This document shows, one piece after another, positions 23,745 to 35,592 of a stretch of DNA of 64,000 bases. The notes beneath the pieces were generated by a model that worked only from the letters and a program-made list of their open reading frames with translations, had not been told where the DNA came from and did not search any database. The position numbers and the translations under genes were made by a program. This DNA is from Acanthosepion pharaonis (lineage: Eukaryota; Mollusca; Cephalopoda; Sepiida; Sepiidae): positions 3,586,001-3,650,000 of the forward strand of contig CAHIKZ030001813.1 of the NCBI GenBank assembly GCA_903632075.3, read 5' to 3'. Position 1 is the first letter of the stretch. Each line of letters starts with the position of its first letter.

Positions 23745-24116
23745 CCAAAAAGTCTTCTAGTGTGTGCAGGCCTATTCTTTTGCAGGCCAAATCTAGTCTT
23801 CTATGCAGGCCTTTAGATAATCATTAGTCTTTAGTGTGCAGGCCTGTAGATAATACAGCCAGTCTTCTATATCTAATCTACAAATGTGCAGGCCTGTAGA
23901 TAATCTACAGCCAGTCTTTAGTGTGTGCAGGCCTGTAGATAATCTACAAGTCTTCTAGTGTGTGCAGGCCTGTAGATAATCTACAGCCAGTCTTCTAGTG
24001 TGTGCAGGCCTGTAGATAATCTACAGCCAGTCTTCTAGTGTGTGCAGGCCTGTAGATAATCTACAGCCAGTCTTCTAGTGTGTGCAGGCCTGTAGATAAT
24101 CTACAGCCAGTCTTCA
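23745..24116. repeat. Minisatellite, 40 bp unit with internal palindrome
   Basis: Head-to-tail copies of a 40-base unit CAGTCTTCTAGTGTGTGCAG plus GCCTGTAGATAATCTACAGC. The last four or five copies (about 23920-24116) are almost identical, the earlier ones truncated and variable. Each full unit contains CTGTAGAT-A-ATCTACAG, an 8 bp palindrome. Confidence 0.92.
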
Positions 24117-24961
24117 CCAGAAAAGCTAATGTTATCAGTACCAAAGGGATGAGCTTTTATTAATTACATGTAAGCATTTTTTAGGAATGTGATATTTCCA
24201 TAAGTGATATGTGTAGAATTATTTGTAACTATAGGTAAGGTGCATACATTTAAAATTTTTAAAAAGAAAAAGATGATTCCATTAGAAGTCACAGAACTTG
24301 ACAGTACTCGAGAACAAGGAGAATTAAATTCTGTAAACACATTTTAAAAAGCTATCGTCATTGGTGAAAGATATTTAATGTTGGTTGTTTCCTAAGTATA
24401 ATGACAGCTTCGAGTATCTTGTTCTGCCTTCATTTACACAAACTAGTAAAGTAGCTTACTCAATGCTCCTCTTGTCTTCATTATTTTGATGCTCAGTATT
24501 AAATTCTCTAATGTCCCCCCCACCTCAACGAGTTTCAGCTGTCTCTTTCTGATTGTTAGCAACAGTTTCTTTGTCATTCTTAATCTTCTTAAAACTTTCT
24601 TGTTTCTCATATTGCTTTGTCAGTGGTATTCTTAGCATTCCCTGGTTGAAGCAAATATGTCACTTGAAGTCTCTTCGTCTGTGAGAAAGTTACCAAGTAT
24701 TATGGTTTCAATAAGTGGCAAGTTAACCTACAAGACTCCGTGATGGTTATGTGACCAATGTGTTTCTTGATGTACTTGCAAAATGCATGAAAATTCATGA
24801 ACACCATTGCTTTTATATAACGATGATTTTTGAGGTACTGTGTTATTGTTATGATTTAGATATTTAAAAAGTTTTTGAATATATGATAAATCTCAAGTAT
24901 TTATTGCAATCCTTAAATTATATTTCTAATGAATTTTGTTTATCATCAGGGAGCATCTGAT

Positions 24962-25270
24962 TACAATAGAGTAAGTTGGGCACCTCGAGGCGGTGTAATG
25001 GTTAGCAAGCTTGTCTTGTGAGAACAGTTACGACTGACTAGTGAGTTCGATACTCACTGGGTGCCCCATATTTTCGGCCTCGTGCCACATCTAAGCTACG
25101 CTTGGAAGATCGTTTTGGGGTACCCTGACATGGTGTAATAGGTAGCAAGATTGTCTTGCTAGATCAGTTACTACTGAAAAGTGAGTTCGATCTTCACTGG
25201 ATTCCCCCTTTACTTTGGCCTTGTGCCACATCTAAGCTACGCTTGGAAAATCTCTACAATAGAGTAAGTT
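24962..25270 (+). mobile_element. Dimeric tRNA-derived SINE (family A) with 16 bp target-site duplication
   Basis: Two related units in tandem: 24978-25117 and 25118-25254. Each has a tRNA-like head (GTGTAATGGTTAGCAAGCTTG as A-box region, GAGTTCGATACTCAC as B box, ending GGTGCCCC) and a tail ending GCCACATCTAAGCTACGCTT. The pair is bracketed by TACAATAGAGTAAGTT at 24962-24977 and again at 25255-25270, so the dimer moved as one unit. The second monomer is more diverged than the first. Confidence 0.85.
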
Positions 25271-25539
25271 AATGATTTTTAATTTTACTTTTATCTGAAT
25301 AGCTATTTTTTTTTTTTTTTTTTTTTCTCTCTAAAATTCTTGAAAGCTAATTGTATTTGTTCAACAACATAGTTTCAGAAAATATTGTTTGTTTTATGTT
25401 GCTAAATTCCTTATTTATAAGAAGAAATTACTTTAGTAGAGTCAGATCTTTATAAAGCTATTCTTTATTTGTGAGGAGTATTTATTTAATAAAAGTTTTT
25501 ACTTGTGTTTTTTTTTTTTTTTTCTTAATAGTAAAGGTG

Positions 25540-25940
25540 TAAATGCTGTGTACAGAAAAGAAAACCATGGAAGAATTAGAATTATACAAAAATTACCAAC
25601 AGAAAATGGGAACTTCTGGAGAACTAGCCTGTTCAACTTGCAGACTTGGTAACCTAATAGACACCATACTATAGCCACTTCCTTAGCTCCATACCACAAA
25701 AAGTAGATCTGGGAACACTCATGGTAGCATTTGACATTAGTAGCCTATATAGTGACATTGCCCATTTACCTAATTCATGGGTTATCTCATTCTGCACTCA
25801 ATAACACCCAGAAATACTACATCCCAGATTCACCAAGGAATTCATTATTGATAGTATAGACCTAATTCTGAACAACACTTTTGAATTTGACAACTAAAAA
25901 AAACTTATGTCCAAAACCAAGGTACTATGATGGGAATGAA
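25540..25940 (+). mobile_element. Penelope-like element reverse transcriptase relic
   Basis: Plus-strand translation near 25710-25900, across frameshifts, shows VAFDISSLYSDI followed about 45 residues later by FIIDSIDLILNNTFEFDN, a pattern I recognise from Penelope-like reverse transcriptases (core palm motif with conserved aspartate in VAFDIS). No full frame survives. Confidence 0.6.
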
Positions 25941-25979
25941 AATGTTTCAAATCAGAAAAAATTAAACTTTAAGTCAGCT

Positions 25980-26290
25980 AATATTCCTCAAGTAAAGTAC
26001 CAGAAAAGTATATTTCTTTAAAGATTTTATTTTAATAAAGTGAATTACATTGTGCTGACAGGTGGATAAAAATGACGCTAAAATCATTGATTTTTAAGGA
26101 TTAAAAAACAAAAAGCTCATTCCATTCAATTTAAATTAGTTTTGAAATACAGCAAAGTATTTTACTTAATAGAAACATTAAATTTAATCTATTAGATGAA
26201 ATTAAAATTAAATAAAAGCTTTTTGACCATTACTTTTTATGTATCCCTAAAGCAACAAACTCCTACCTACAAATTTTAGATTTTGTTGTG
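25980..26290. repeat. AT-rich dispersed repeat, copy 1
   Basis: Shares with 51800-52110 the words GCCAGAAAA/ACCAGAAAA, GATTTT..TAAAG.GAATTACAT and GACGCTAAAATCAT/GCCGCTAAAATCATCG in the same order. Family unknown. Confidence 0.5.
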
Positions 26291-26439
26291 TTACGTAGTT
26301 TTGCTTCCATGTAGGCTTTCTAACAAATTATTGCTTATTAGAATGCCGCGCCATCCTAATTTCATAGCTTAATGTAACCAAGCGTTTTTATATTGTTTAC
26401 CTGTTACAAGAGCCACTCAAGGCAGAGGCTTACTGAATG

Positions 26440-26700
26440 AGGCTGTGGTAAGGGTGAAAGATGAGGAAATAAGTGCATATTATGACTCTAGATTGGAAGA
26501 GGGTAAGATAGTAATCTTGGAGGAATTGTCTAGAGAGTCTATTCCGCAAAGTAACAGTTCTGTGGAAGAAGCTAAATGGAACTTTCTCCTTACCAATGGC
26601 ATTGGAAGGAAATCCGCATGTCCACCCTGTGTGCGTGGCATGGCTGATCCTAGCTGTGAAAGTCTGAACTGCTGGAACTAAGGAATATAGCTCGTCTGAA
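26440..26700 (+). other. Unidentified 78-codon open frame
   Basis: 26445-26681 encodes an acidic, lysine-rich peptide (MVRVKDEEISAYYDSRLEEG at its start) with a CPPC motif near the end. No homologue comes to mind, no splice sites or downstream exons fit, and the surrounding DNA is repeat-rich. It may be a transposon fragment or chance. Confidence 0.2.
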
Positions 26701-26959
26701 CATTTGCCATGGAAATATTGATAGAGTAACGCGAGGCTAGCAGCGGTTCGTCTATGGAAAAGGGGTTATGCAGAGTGGAAAACGATTCATCAAGCACAAG
26801 ACCGCATAAACGCTTTTTGAATGCTATAAAATCTGGAAAAGGTGTATTTGGCAGCTCCGGCACAGATATATAAATAATATTCCATTTTTGGTCTGATATG
26901 ACAGGGCATGACAGAAGGACTCGGTTACTTTCTAGAGGGGCACAAGGAACCGGTCATTA

Positions 26960-27205
26960 TACCAGAATCCTGTACATGAGTTTCATTTGAGGACTGGAGT
27001 AACTACCAATGGAACCATACATCATAAGAGAAGATTCAGGGTTTTCTTGGCGATGATGGAAAGTTACTAGTCTGGAAGTAGTGAATGTTATAGAGTTTGA
27101 CCGATGAAGGGTATTTGCGTGTAAGTAAATGTAATGAACCAGATTGGAATTCAAACTCGTCTCTCTGACTTCTCATTCCGAGGCGTTATCCATTGCACCA
27201 CAACG
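26960..27205 (-). mobile_element. tRNA-headed SINE (family B)
   Basis: On the minus strand GTGGTGCAATGGATAACGCC is followed by GACGAGTTTGAATTCCAATC (B box GAGTTTGAATTCC) and a tail containing TTACATTTACTTACACGC, matching the family B copies at 48.3, 48.7 and 54.75 kb. Confidence 0.7.
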
Positions 27206-28039
27206 TACGTTCTTGCTATTTTGATATTTACAAAATTCTGGTGGGAAAATATTTTTCTCTAATGAAGACCACATTCAAGTGTTCGTCGAAAACTTTCTCA
27301 TATCAAAACCTTTAAAATTTTACTTAAAAGTTATTGAAGACCTAGCAATAAGTTATTGCAAATAATGGTAGATATATAATTGGATAAAATATAATTGTAC
27401 AAGTAAGTTTTTTAACCCTTGAGTTGTCAGAGCCAGGTCACTTCTCTTGCAGTTTTGTTGGATTGAGCTTTTGCTGTTCTGACCAGTTACCATAACATCC
27501 TCTATGCTGCAACTATTCAAGGGCGACCACATCTTCGTTGATCCGAGACACTTCCATTGCATTGAAACTTAGAGAAGATTTCAAAAATGCCGTTACTTGA
27601 AATTCAGAATTCCTGAATCATGTAGAAAATGGCCTGTACCTAATGGTCATTTGTTATTGCTTGAAAATGCACCATGGAGATATTTATGCAAGTAGGTGTT
27701 TTGATTGATTTTTTTTTTTTTTTTTGTTTACGGCTTTATTTAAAGCCAGAAAATATTTTTAGCTTGTAAGAATTTTTACAAGATAATAATGATTTATTAA
27801 TACTTGTCTTTGTCCTTGAGTGGCTTAATACTCATCTACTGTTAGCCATTCATATAGAGAGTAGAAGTGTCAGTTTTACTGATAGGTCTCCCGGGCCACG
27901 TTCACTGACATGCGTATTATGCTCTGCAGTGGTGGTGTAAAAGCCAAATTCATAGTTTATCATATAATGTCATTTACACCTGACTGTCATCCTGCATTTC
28001 AATGGCAGTTGATTTAAACGGTTTACTCTTGGTTTTCAT

Positions 28040-29544
28040 TGGTGTGATTTCAATCGTGGTCGCAGCACCAACGATTATGTGGCGTCCACGTGTTTTGGTT
28101 TCGGCCCGTGGTAATGTCATTTGATCTTCCAAGTCTAATCTCAAGTCTAACCTACCCACGTTGACTCAAGAGGTTCAAATATGTTGAGAAATAACAATTA
28201 TTTTTATCTGTTGAATACAGGAGTGTGTTTCTCTTCCAGCCCGTTTCTATGGATTCGTGACACTTTTTGCGTTTCTTAAGCGAGTTATGGTATCTTAAGT
28301 CGTTCGTCAAATAAAAAACTTGCTTTTGGTAGGAAGACTAAGTCGAAAAGGACGTGGAAATCTTTCGGTCAGCTTCTGCGAGGCTGGTCTCGAACCAACT
28401 ACAACTCCGAACTGTCTCTTGAAACTGCCGGAAAAAACTCTGACTGCTGCCTTGAGACGTTTGTTTATATGGACACCGACCAACTCCGGGGTGGGGCCTG
28501 TCGTGGTTTGGGTTCTTTGACAATTCTCAATTCCCAACAAGAATTCTCTTTGTTCTTAGGCCAGAAATTAATTACTTCCCATTTTTGGAAGATTAATCAC
28601 TTTCCATTTGGGGTTTCTCCCTCGTCCATGAGGGGAAGGTCGGAGGAGAGTTATCCTCCTAGACTCTTCCTCTCTCACATTGGTATCTCATACCAATCCC
28701 CTCAATGGGTGTTAACAACTTCTCCGTCTTTCTCATACATTCACCTCCGCCTAAACCCATGCTACCAGTTATCCAATGATCTCTCGGCAGTGTGGGTGTG
28801 GCTAGACTGCCCCCTTATGTTTCAAATTCCTTTTTTTTTTTTTTTTTTTTTTCCTTCAGCCAAAAAATTTACAATTCCCAGATTCCAAATAATTCAAAAT
28901 TCTTTATTGGGGACACCAAAATCCACTTTTAGCTAACTTTTAACTTATTAATCATTGTGTCAAAACTCGATATCTTTTCTCCGCTGGTCAACTTTTCAAC
29001 TGGGTTAAAACCTGATAATTAAATTCTTATTTTTCTCATGTCTTAAAATTCTCTTATCACCAGATGCTCATTTTTGAGTCAACAGTTTGAATAATAATAA
29101 TAATTTTTTCGAGTTTTTTTTTCATGTCAAGATTCTGTACATACACCAGATGGCTTCCTTCGCTGGAATCAGGAATTAAAATTAAATGATATCTCTGAAA
29201 GATAATTAATATGTATTCTCCAGGGTGGTCCCAAGCCAAATTTCCTCCATGGCCGCATGCGTCGGACGGCTTTTTATTTTTTTAGAATTCTGTTTTGTTT
29301 GGCGCGTCACTCCCTTATTAATGACATTAATTAATTTGACAGAATCACAGTCTTGCTTTTTTCTTACTGATTTTCTGTCTTTTTGCGAAAAAGTATCTTT
29401 TCTTTTGTAAATAAAATAAATTCTTCTTTTTAATGTCGCTCAGTCTATCTTTCGGTATAGCTCTTTCTCGCCTTAAGTATTTCCTTTTTTTTTAATTTCT
29501 ATGGTTAATTAGTTAGCCAATTACCATAGCTAAATAGTGTCACA
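28040..29544 (-). mobile_element. 3' LTR of the Ty3/gypsy-type element (left copy)
   Basis: Reads about 1.5 kb. Its right edge GTGTCACA (29537-29544) is followed by ATCCTCCCTAACC, a polypurine tract on the minus strand, as expected just upstream of a 3' LTR. From about 28160 to 29515 it parallels 38365-39737 closely. The left edge is uncertain: 28040-28160 matches the other LTR only in pieces (GTGGTCGCAG, GGCCCGTGG, TCTCAAGTCTAACCTACCCA) because roughly 250 bases present in the right copy have been lost. Confidence 0.75.
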
Positions 29545-29557
29545 ATCCTCCCTAACC
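29545..29557 (-). other. Polypurine tract of the LTR element
   Basis: Minus strand GGTTAGGGAGGAT immediately before the LTR start TGTGACAC. Position and purine content fit a plus-strand priming site. Confidence 0.6.
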
Positions 29558-29860
29558 TATTTTGTCATTTACTAGTAAATGACACCTAAATCAATACACT
29601 ATTTAGCATGCATCATCATGCATCTGTTCCATGCAATTCTATTCTTCTTTTCCTTTTCACGGTTTCTTTTCGTGATCCGTCATTTTTTTTTTCTGCTACA
29701 TGCAATGCAATGTTCTTTTCATTTTCTTTTCATGCAATTTAAAGTTCTTTCCATCTTCTTCTGTTTTACATGCAAATGTTAATGTTCTTTTCATTTTTTC
29801 CATCTTTTTTTCATTGTAATTTAAAGCGTGCATGTGCTTGTGGGTGTATGTGTGTGGTTA

Positions 29861-30484
29861 TTATGTCTTGTTTTTTTTGGTCAATGTTTTTCTCTCTGCT
29901 ACAGGAGGTTTTTCCGCCGTACGTGTCTGTTCCACTTTAGCTTCTTCTGTCGGCTTTTCTGCAATTTCCTCGTTGGTTCTGTATGGGTAAAGAACACTGC
30001 TCGGCATCTCCCTCTCGAGTTGCTGCATGCTCATTTGATTACCACGAATTAATTCTCTCCTACTTCTAATTTTCCATACTGCCATACCCCCTATGGCGAT
30101 AATTATGAATGTACCCATCATTGCTGACCAACTTATCGCGATCTGCTCATCATCCTCCCAAGCCATACCTTCCTTTCCCAACGCACTTAACTTGTCCCTC
30201 AACTGATCCATATCGATCTTTTCTATCGGCTTCATTAGTACTGGCATTTTATTCAAGGTAACATTGGGGAATCCCCTCACTATTGGCTCCCACAACTCTG
30301 TACAATTGACTAAGCTTCTGCCAATCAATTCTATAATTGAATCTTTCTCTTCATATATTTCTTCTTCCTGGTAGTAGGGGGTGGTAAGGAAATAGATATC
30401 CCAAATGCCGAACATCCCAGGGAAAACTTTAACAGGGATAATGGTGGTTTTACTCTTAGTGTCCTTGTGGACTCTCCCCGACAT
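29861..30484 (-). pseudogene. env-like gene, C-terminal part with membrane anchor
   Basis: 207-codon frame. Residues about 116-138 (IAISWSAMMGTFIIIAIGG and following) are a hydrophobic membrane span flanked by WKIRSRR, a basic stop-transfer, then a hydrophilic tail of about 65 residues. This fits the anchor and cytoplasmic tail of a retroelement envelope protein. It lies directly before the polypurine tract, the usual place for the third gene. Connection to the N-terminal fragments is broken by frameshifts in 30485-31270. Confidence 0.7.
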
Positions 30485-31283
30485 ACCCTAGACAAGCTGA
30501 TAGGTTTCTTTGTGGCCACTGCCCACACCCCGTCTGAAACACTGATAGCCTGTGGTAATGCCATGTTTGCTAATACCTCTGCTTGACAAGTTCTCTTAAT
30601 TCTTAATTCCCTCTTTCTTTCCTTCAAACAATTCTAGTATGCACATTTTGTGGTTACCAGCTACATAGATGGGGCTCAATGATGTACAAGTCCCCAGAGC
30701 ATCATTTCTACACTTTCTAGCTTCTTCAGCTGTTAGCAACATGAACTTTGTTCTACCCTTAAGAATTTAAAGCTATGTATTCCGTTTCCACCTTGTACCT
30801 TGCCACCATTCCCAAACATTTTGATCTCTTCTGGGGTAGGGAATAGGTAAATTTATAACCTGGTATATCTCGAATATACTCTCTCTATCCAACAACGGAA
30901 TAGACATCAAAACTAATAGTTTTCTATTTTCCAACAAGGTCACATATCCCAGCGCATTATAATATTTCCACAATTCTTTGGTGGGATCCACTAGCAGTCT
31001 CAAATGATGGGGTAACTCGGTCTGTATTCCGAGTAACACTTCCCTTAAGTGACCCGGGTTTACTACGCTTGGGGACAGGTGTCCCAATGACAACATGTCT
31101 AATTTTGCTCTCACATGTTCCAGCAAGGTTGTCAAACGACTGACTAGTTTGTCGTACCTTATTCGTAATTGTCATTAGTTGGAAATACCTTTGCATAAAT
31201 CCACTTATTTCCTGTAATTCCATCATTACAGTTTCTGTATCATTAATTACCTCTTGTCTCAAGCCTGCTAGGTTATTAACCAA
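30485..31283 (-). pseudogene. env-like gene, middle part, frameshifted
   Basis: Three overlapping partial frames (30957-31283, 30773-31135, 30331-30627) on the minus strand appear to be successive pieces of one ectodomain in different frames. A helical heptad-like stretch (VVNNLAGLRQEVINDTETVM region) lies just after the N-terminal fragment. At least three shifts separate this from the flanking fragments, so no envelope protein can be made. Confidence 0.55.
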
Positions 31284-31714
31284 TTTATTCTGACTCTATT
31301 CTTGGCCACTTCTAACCTTGTCACATTTAATATTGACACACTCTCCCTTGCCACTTGAGCCAGCGTCCTCTGGTTTATTTCCACTTCTCCCAGTTTTCTT
31401 TTTATGAATTTAACATCATCTTCAGTCACTGTTCCAAACGGGACATTTAACGCTTTTCCCACAATCGGAACTACCGACCTCTTTTCCCGCGTCTGCAGTT
31501 GCTCTATTTCCTTCAGGTAATTTTGCATGTCCCTCCATTGAGCCTCTATCATAGTGGCCTCCGATTCTAGGTAATGTAATAATCTGAAATATCCTTTCTC
31601 CTTGGAATAATCTCGCCAATACTTCAACCGGGCTGCATCCAGCTGCGTTAGCTCATATCTTAGTTTATTTAATAGCGACTCGTATGGTTTTAAATCTATC
31701 ACGAATGTGAGCAA
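31268..31714 (-). pseudogene. env-like gene, N-terminal part with basic cleavage motif
   Basis: 148-codon frame with a REKR motif at residues 76-79 (nt about 31478-31489), followed by a small-residue/hydrophobic segment and an FGTVTEDD pattern. A basic cleavage site followed by such a segment is characteristic of the F-type envelope proteins carried by errantivirus-like gypsy elements and related insect viruses. No clear signal peptide is present in the open frame; the first methionine used here may be internal to the original gene. Confidence 0.65.
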
Positions 31715-32560
31715 ACATTTCGACCTGGTTATTATTACTTCACTCGTCTTTTTAAAAAATGTTATTTCGGCTGTGCTTCCAAGCTTCCGCCATCGTCATC
31801 ATCAGTGTGGCTACCATCATCCTCATCACCATCATCATCAACGCTTTCATTTTGGTCATTCCCACAAATCAACAATATTCTCTTGTTTTTATTCTTCTTA
31901 ACCATTCTGTCTTGTTCAATTCTTCACTCAATTATTCCATAATTTCTTTTCTAAGTTTGTAACCCTTCAGATCTTCCCTCCCCTAACTAACTCCTAGCAG
32001 ATCGAATGGTCTGGACAGGCGTGCGGGGCTCCCCCTCCAAAGGCCGTAACTTCATGACACTACTGCTGGCCAGTTAGCAATGCCAATAATCTTCTTCCGT
32101 CTTTCGTGAGGTGCAACTCGCACCTCCATCCCCTCCATCCCCTCCATCCACATCCACCACAGTCAGCCAATAGGTTTTTGGATGAGCCAGTGTCGTTATC
32201 TGTCGACACCGAACGCTTCTATTCTTCACAGCCTTCTTTGTTCTACTGAGATTTGGGCTTCCCCACCCATCTCAATCTCATCTTCAGAGGTAGTTCCTAT
32301 TCGACCTCTAACCTTCTCTCAGTGTTCAATTCCTCTTCAGGAGGTGTTTCGTCCCTTTCCTTTTCTCCTGATTCTTCCTTCTGCTTCGAGTCTGTGCCTT
32401 GGACTTCTTCATTACTTCTTGATTCAACGTCTAGATCTCCCTTGTTTCTTAGCCTTTCTCTGAGCTGGGAAAGGGGTATCTGATCCTCTTCCTCCCACTC
32501 GCTGAGCTCTTCTTGTTTAGGGTGTTTCTCTTTAGAACCCTTGACTGCTTGACTGGATTT
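31715..32560. other. Internal region of the LTR element without an assigned gene
   Basis: Lies between the integrase end and the env-like frame. Contains CAT-rich trinucleotide runs (about 31790-31850) and three CCCTCCAT units (32124-32150). Probably the env leader and untranslated spacer. Confidence 0.4.
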
Positions 32561-32569
32561 CTTCGCTTT

Positions 32570-32758
32570 TCATTTCCTTTCCTTTGGACATGGGGGCGAG
32601 ACGGTGACATCACAGGGTCTCCTCTGCACTGATTCAGGCGACGACTGAACGCCGCTGGTCCCCGCCGAAGGTTCCAACTCCGTCACTCGGATCGCTTCGT
32701 CTAGATGGCTAAGTCGATCTATCTCTTCATTTTCCTCGGAATCCTCTTCCGTCTCCAT
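32570..32758 (-). pseudogene. Acidic 62-residue frame after integrase
   Basis: Starts METEEDSEENEEIDRL and continues with a serine/proline-rich tail. Could be the C terminus of the pol polyprotein or a short accessory frame. No domain recognised. Confidence 0.35.
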
Positions 32759-32819
32759 TTCTTCCGGTTCAACTAGTTATCTTCCTTGTTCTTGTCTTCT
32801 TCGGCCTTGACTCACTCAT

Positions 32820-33329
32820 TTCTAGGTTAGCTATTTCAGCTTTCTTCAGATCATTGGCATGGGCCCTCCTTGCCCGTCCTGCCACTTGATCCCATATTAC
32901 ATACGATACTGGGCCCGTCTGTCTATCCGGTAGTATGGTTCCCATCTCTGGTACAGCTTTCCTTCTCTCTGGTGAATTTTATAGTAGACAGGGTCTCCAA
33001 CCTTCAATTCTACTACCTTTCTTTCAGCATTTACCCTCTCCTTTCTTCTGTGCCCTCTTTATTTTTCTTCTGGCCTGTACAAATATTTTATGTTGTTGTT
33101 CCAGCAACAGCTGGTGATGATCTTCCCCTATATACTTTCTTCGGTGCTTCAACAAGTTATCCACAGGCAGGACCATGTCTCTGCCAAATAACATAATGTA
33201 TGGCGAAAATCTGGAGGTTTCGTTTATAGTAAACCTCACGGCCTGTGTCAAGTACAGATCCCAATTTCCTGTATTTTCTCTAGCCAGTTTAGCTAACACA
33301 TCTCCCAAGGTTCTATGAAACCTTTCCAC
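32820..33329 (-). pseudogene. Integrase C-terminal part
   Basis: 33024-33329 starts MERFHRTLGDVL, containing the glutamate expected as third residue of the DDE triad, then a helical part and KRAQKKG. Continuing minus-strand sequence to about 32830 has GDPVYYKI and TGPVSYVIWD-like words typical of the GPY/F module that closes Ty3/gypsy integrases. Frame differs from the preceding integrase fragment. Confidence 0.7.
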
Positions 33330-33330
33330 T

Positions 33331-33585
33331 TTAGCGTTTTCCTTGGGGGTGATATGGAGATGTTTTTATGTTCAAACCTGTCAGCACTTCTCTCATTATG
33401 CTGTTTATATTCTCTGGTCCATTATCAGTAACAAGTTGCACAGGAGCACCATACCTAGGGAAGATATCACTTCCTATTACATCGGCTACAGTTTTAGCCT
33501 TCTTGTCTGGTACTGCAAATGCCTCAGGCCAATTCGATAGCCAATCAATAAAACTCCCATATGGTCCTGATACATCCATACTCAA
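33331..33585 (-). pseudogene. Integrase catalytic core fragment
   Basis: 84 codons with MSMDVSGPYGSF (first catalytic aspartate of the RNase H-like fold), LVTDNGPEN (second aspartate) and SPYHPQG, the standard order in Ty3/gypsy integrases. A frameshift near 33560 separates it from the zinc-binding N terminus and another near 33330 from the glutamate-bearing helix. Confidence 0.8.
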
Positions 33586-35332
33586 TTTTTTCGAAGGGGA
33601 AACTCGGTACGTCCATCCCTACCAATGGTGCCATTTCCTGCCTTCTACTCTGCGACTGGCACACTACACAACTCCGAACATAATTAGTGACCTCTCCGTA
33701 CAATTTGGGCCAATAGTACTTTCTCCCTATTAGGTCATATGTTCTATCAATTCCCATGTGCCCCAACCTCTCGTGGCACTGTTCCAATATCTCTGGTCTC
33801 AAACTTTTGGGCACATACAACTTGGCTTTGACTTCCTCATCTCTACCTGAGAGATAATACAGCCTTTCCTCTATTATTGCATACTTGGTGGTCTCTCCTG
33901 CCTCCACCTTTTCTCTAAGGGCAGCTATCTCACTGTCTGCCTGCTCCTTCTCAATTCCTTCTGTCCAGTAAGGATCGGTCATTATCTGTGCATCCCCTTC
34001 CTCGTCCGATTCTAACATAGGGCGATCTTTTAACTTATTGGAGTTAATTACTCCAATTCTATAAGCTTTATCATCTACTCCCTGATCTACTTTTACAGAT
34101 CTTTCTTCTAGTTGTTTCGGTATTCTTGAGAGTAAATCTGCACAGGTATTTTCTTTTCCTGCCAAATATTCTATCTTACAGTGGTAGCCACTTAACTTTA
34201 GCGCCCACTGTTGAATCTTCTTATTATTTGTCCACTCTGCCTGCAGTAGGTACTGCAGGGGCCTGTGGTCTGTCTTTATAGTAAAGACCGCACCATTGAA
34301 GTAGTAGTCCAGTTTTTGGAGAGCGTACATGATAGCATATGCTTCTATTACTGGCCATCTCTGTTGTGTTTCTGAGAGCTTATGAGAGAGAAAGTATATC
34401 GGTACTTCCTCTGGTATGCCTGGCACTGGTCCTTCTTTATCGGGACACGGCTGGGTGAGAACTGCTCCTACACACTGCTCACTGGCATCAGTGTATAGCA
34501 CCATGGGCTTGCTGAGGTCTGGGTACGTCAGCAGTGGAACGGCTGTCAGCTGCTCTTTTAAGGTATCAAATGCCCGTTGGCAGTCTTCTGTCCATTTGAA
34601 CCTAGCGTATTTCTTCATCAGTGCTACTAGGGGTATGGCAATTCTCGAGAATGCTGGGACGAATCGTCGGTAGTACCCTATAGCACCTATAAACCCTCTT
34701 ACTTGTCTCACTGACTTAGGTTCTGGCATTTCCCTTATGACTTTCACCTTATCCATGTCGGGCTTAATGCCTTCTCCGTTTATAACAAAGCCCAAATATC
34801 TAGTCTCATCCTTCAGAAACTGACATTTCGATAATTTCAATTTTAAGCCGTGCTTTCTTAGTCTTCCCAACACTTGGAAAAACTGTTGTTCTACCGTTTC
34901 TGAAAATATCAGAATATCGTCTAAATATGCCATGGCAAAACTCTTGCATCCCCCTAACACCATTGACATAAGTTGTTGGATGATTTCCGGGGCATTGGCC
35001 AAACCGAATGGCATCACCCTGAAGTGAAACAGTCCCAGGTGACACGAAAATGCGGCTTTTTCCTTGTCAGTCTCATCAAGGTCTACCTGCCAATACCCGG
35101 ACCCCAAGTCCAACGTGGAGAAGTACTTCGCCTTCCCTAATAATGCCAATATATCATCAATCAGTGGCAATGGCACCGCCAAAGGCTTAGATATGGAATT
35201 CAGTTTCCTAAAATCCACACAAAAACGGTGCCCTCCATCTTTCTTGTCTACTATCACGATTGGGAAGCTCCAAGGGGAAATTAATCTTTCTATCATCCCA
35301 GCTTCCAACATCTCTTCTACCGCCTCTTCCAC
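33545..35332 (-). pseudogene. Reverse transcriptase - RNase H - integrase zinc domain
   Basis: Longest frame of the element, 595 codons. RT palm aspartates appear as STLDLGSGYWQ (residue 75) and AYLDDILIF (YLDD 136-139); RNase H acidic residues are D282 (LYTDASE), E330 and D355 (KTDHRPL); the integrase HHCC finger lies near residues 515-560 (CHERLGHMGID ... VRSCVVCQ). The order RT-RH-IN is that of Ty3/gypsy elements. The N terminus of RT is in another frame (35208-35588) and the end runs off frame into KIEYGCIRTIWEFY, so the original polyprotein is broken on both sides. Confidence 0.85.
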
Positions 35333-35588
35333 TAGGGGGGTCTTTATGAACAGGTGTTCTATAAGGCTTCAATTTTGGGGGGGGGTGATCGCCGGTATCG
35401 ATCTTCATTTTTACTGTGTGGGTCTGGCCTAATTCCTTATCTGATTTGGCCACCACATCCCGATTATTTCTTAGCAGACCTCCCACTCTGGCACTAAATT
35501 GTTCAGGTGCCAATATCTCTTCGTCTGCTATTCCATCTGGTTGTTTTACGTGTTTTCTTTGCTTCTCATCGAATTTCACTCGATTCAC
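35208..35588 (-). pseudogene. pol segment between protease and RT
   Basis: 126-codon frame with RDVVAKSDKELGQTHTVKMK and PYRTPVHK, the typical linker entering RT in gypsy-type pol. It shifts frame after PYRTPVHK, near 35340, close to a run of G at 35381-35388. Confidence 0.75.
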
Positions 35589-35592
35589 TTTC

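Noticed and set aside
28320..28936. Open frames of 66-155 codons
   Set aside because: They lie within the left LTR and are repeated with breaks in the right LTR; noncoding.
32870..33733. Plus-strand frames of 60-121 codons opposite integrase
   Set aside because: Shadows of the minus-strand pol gene.
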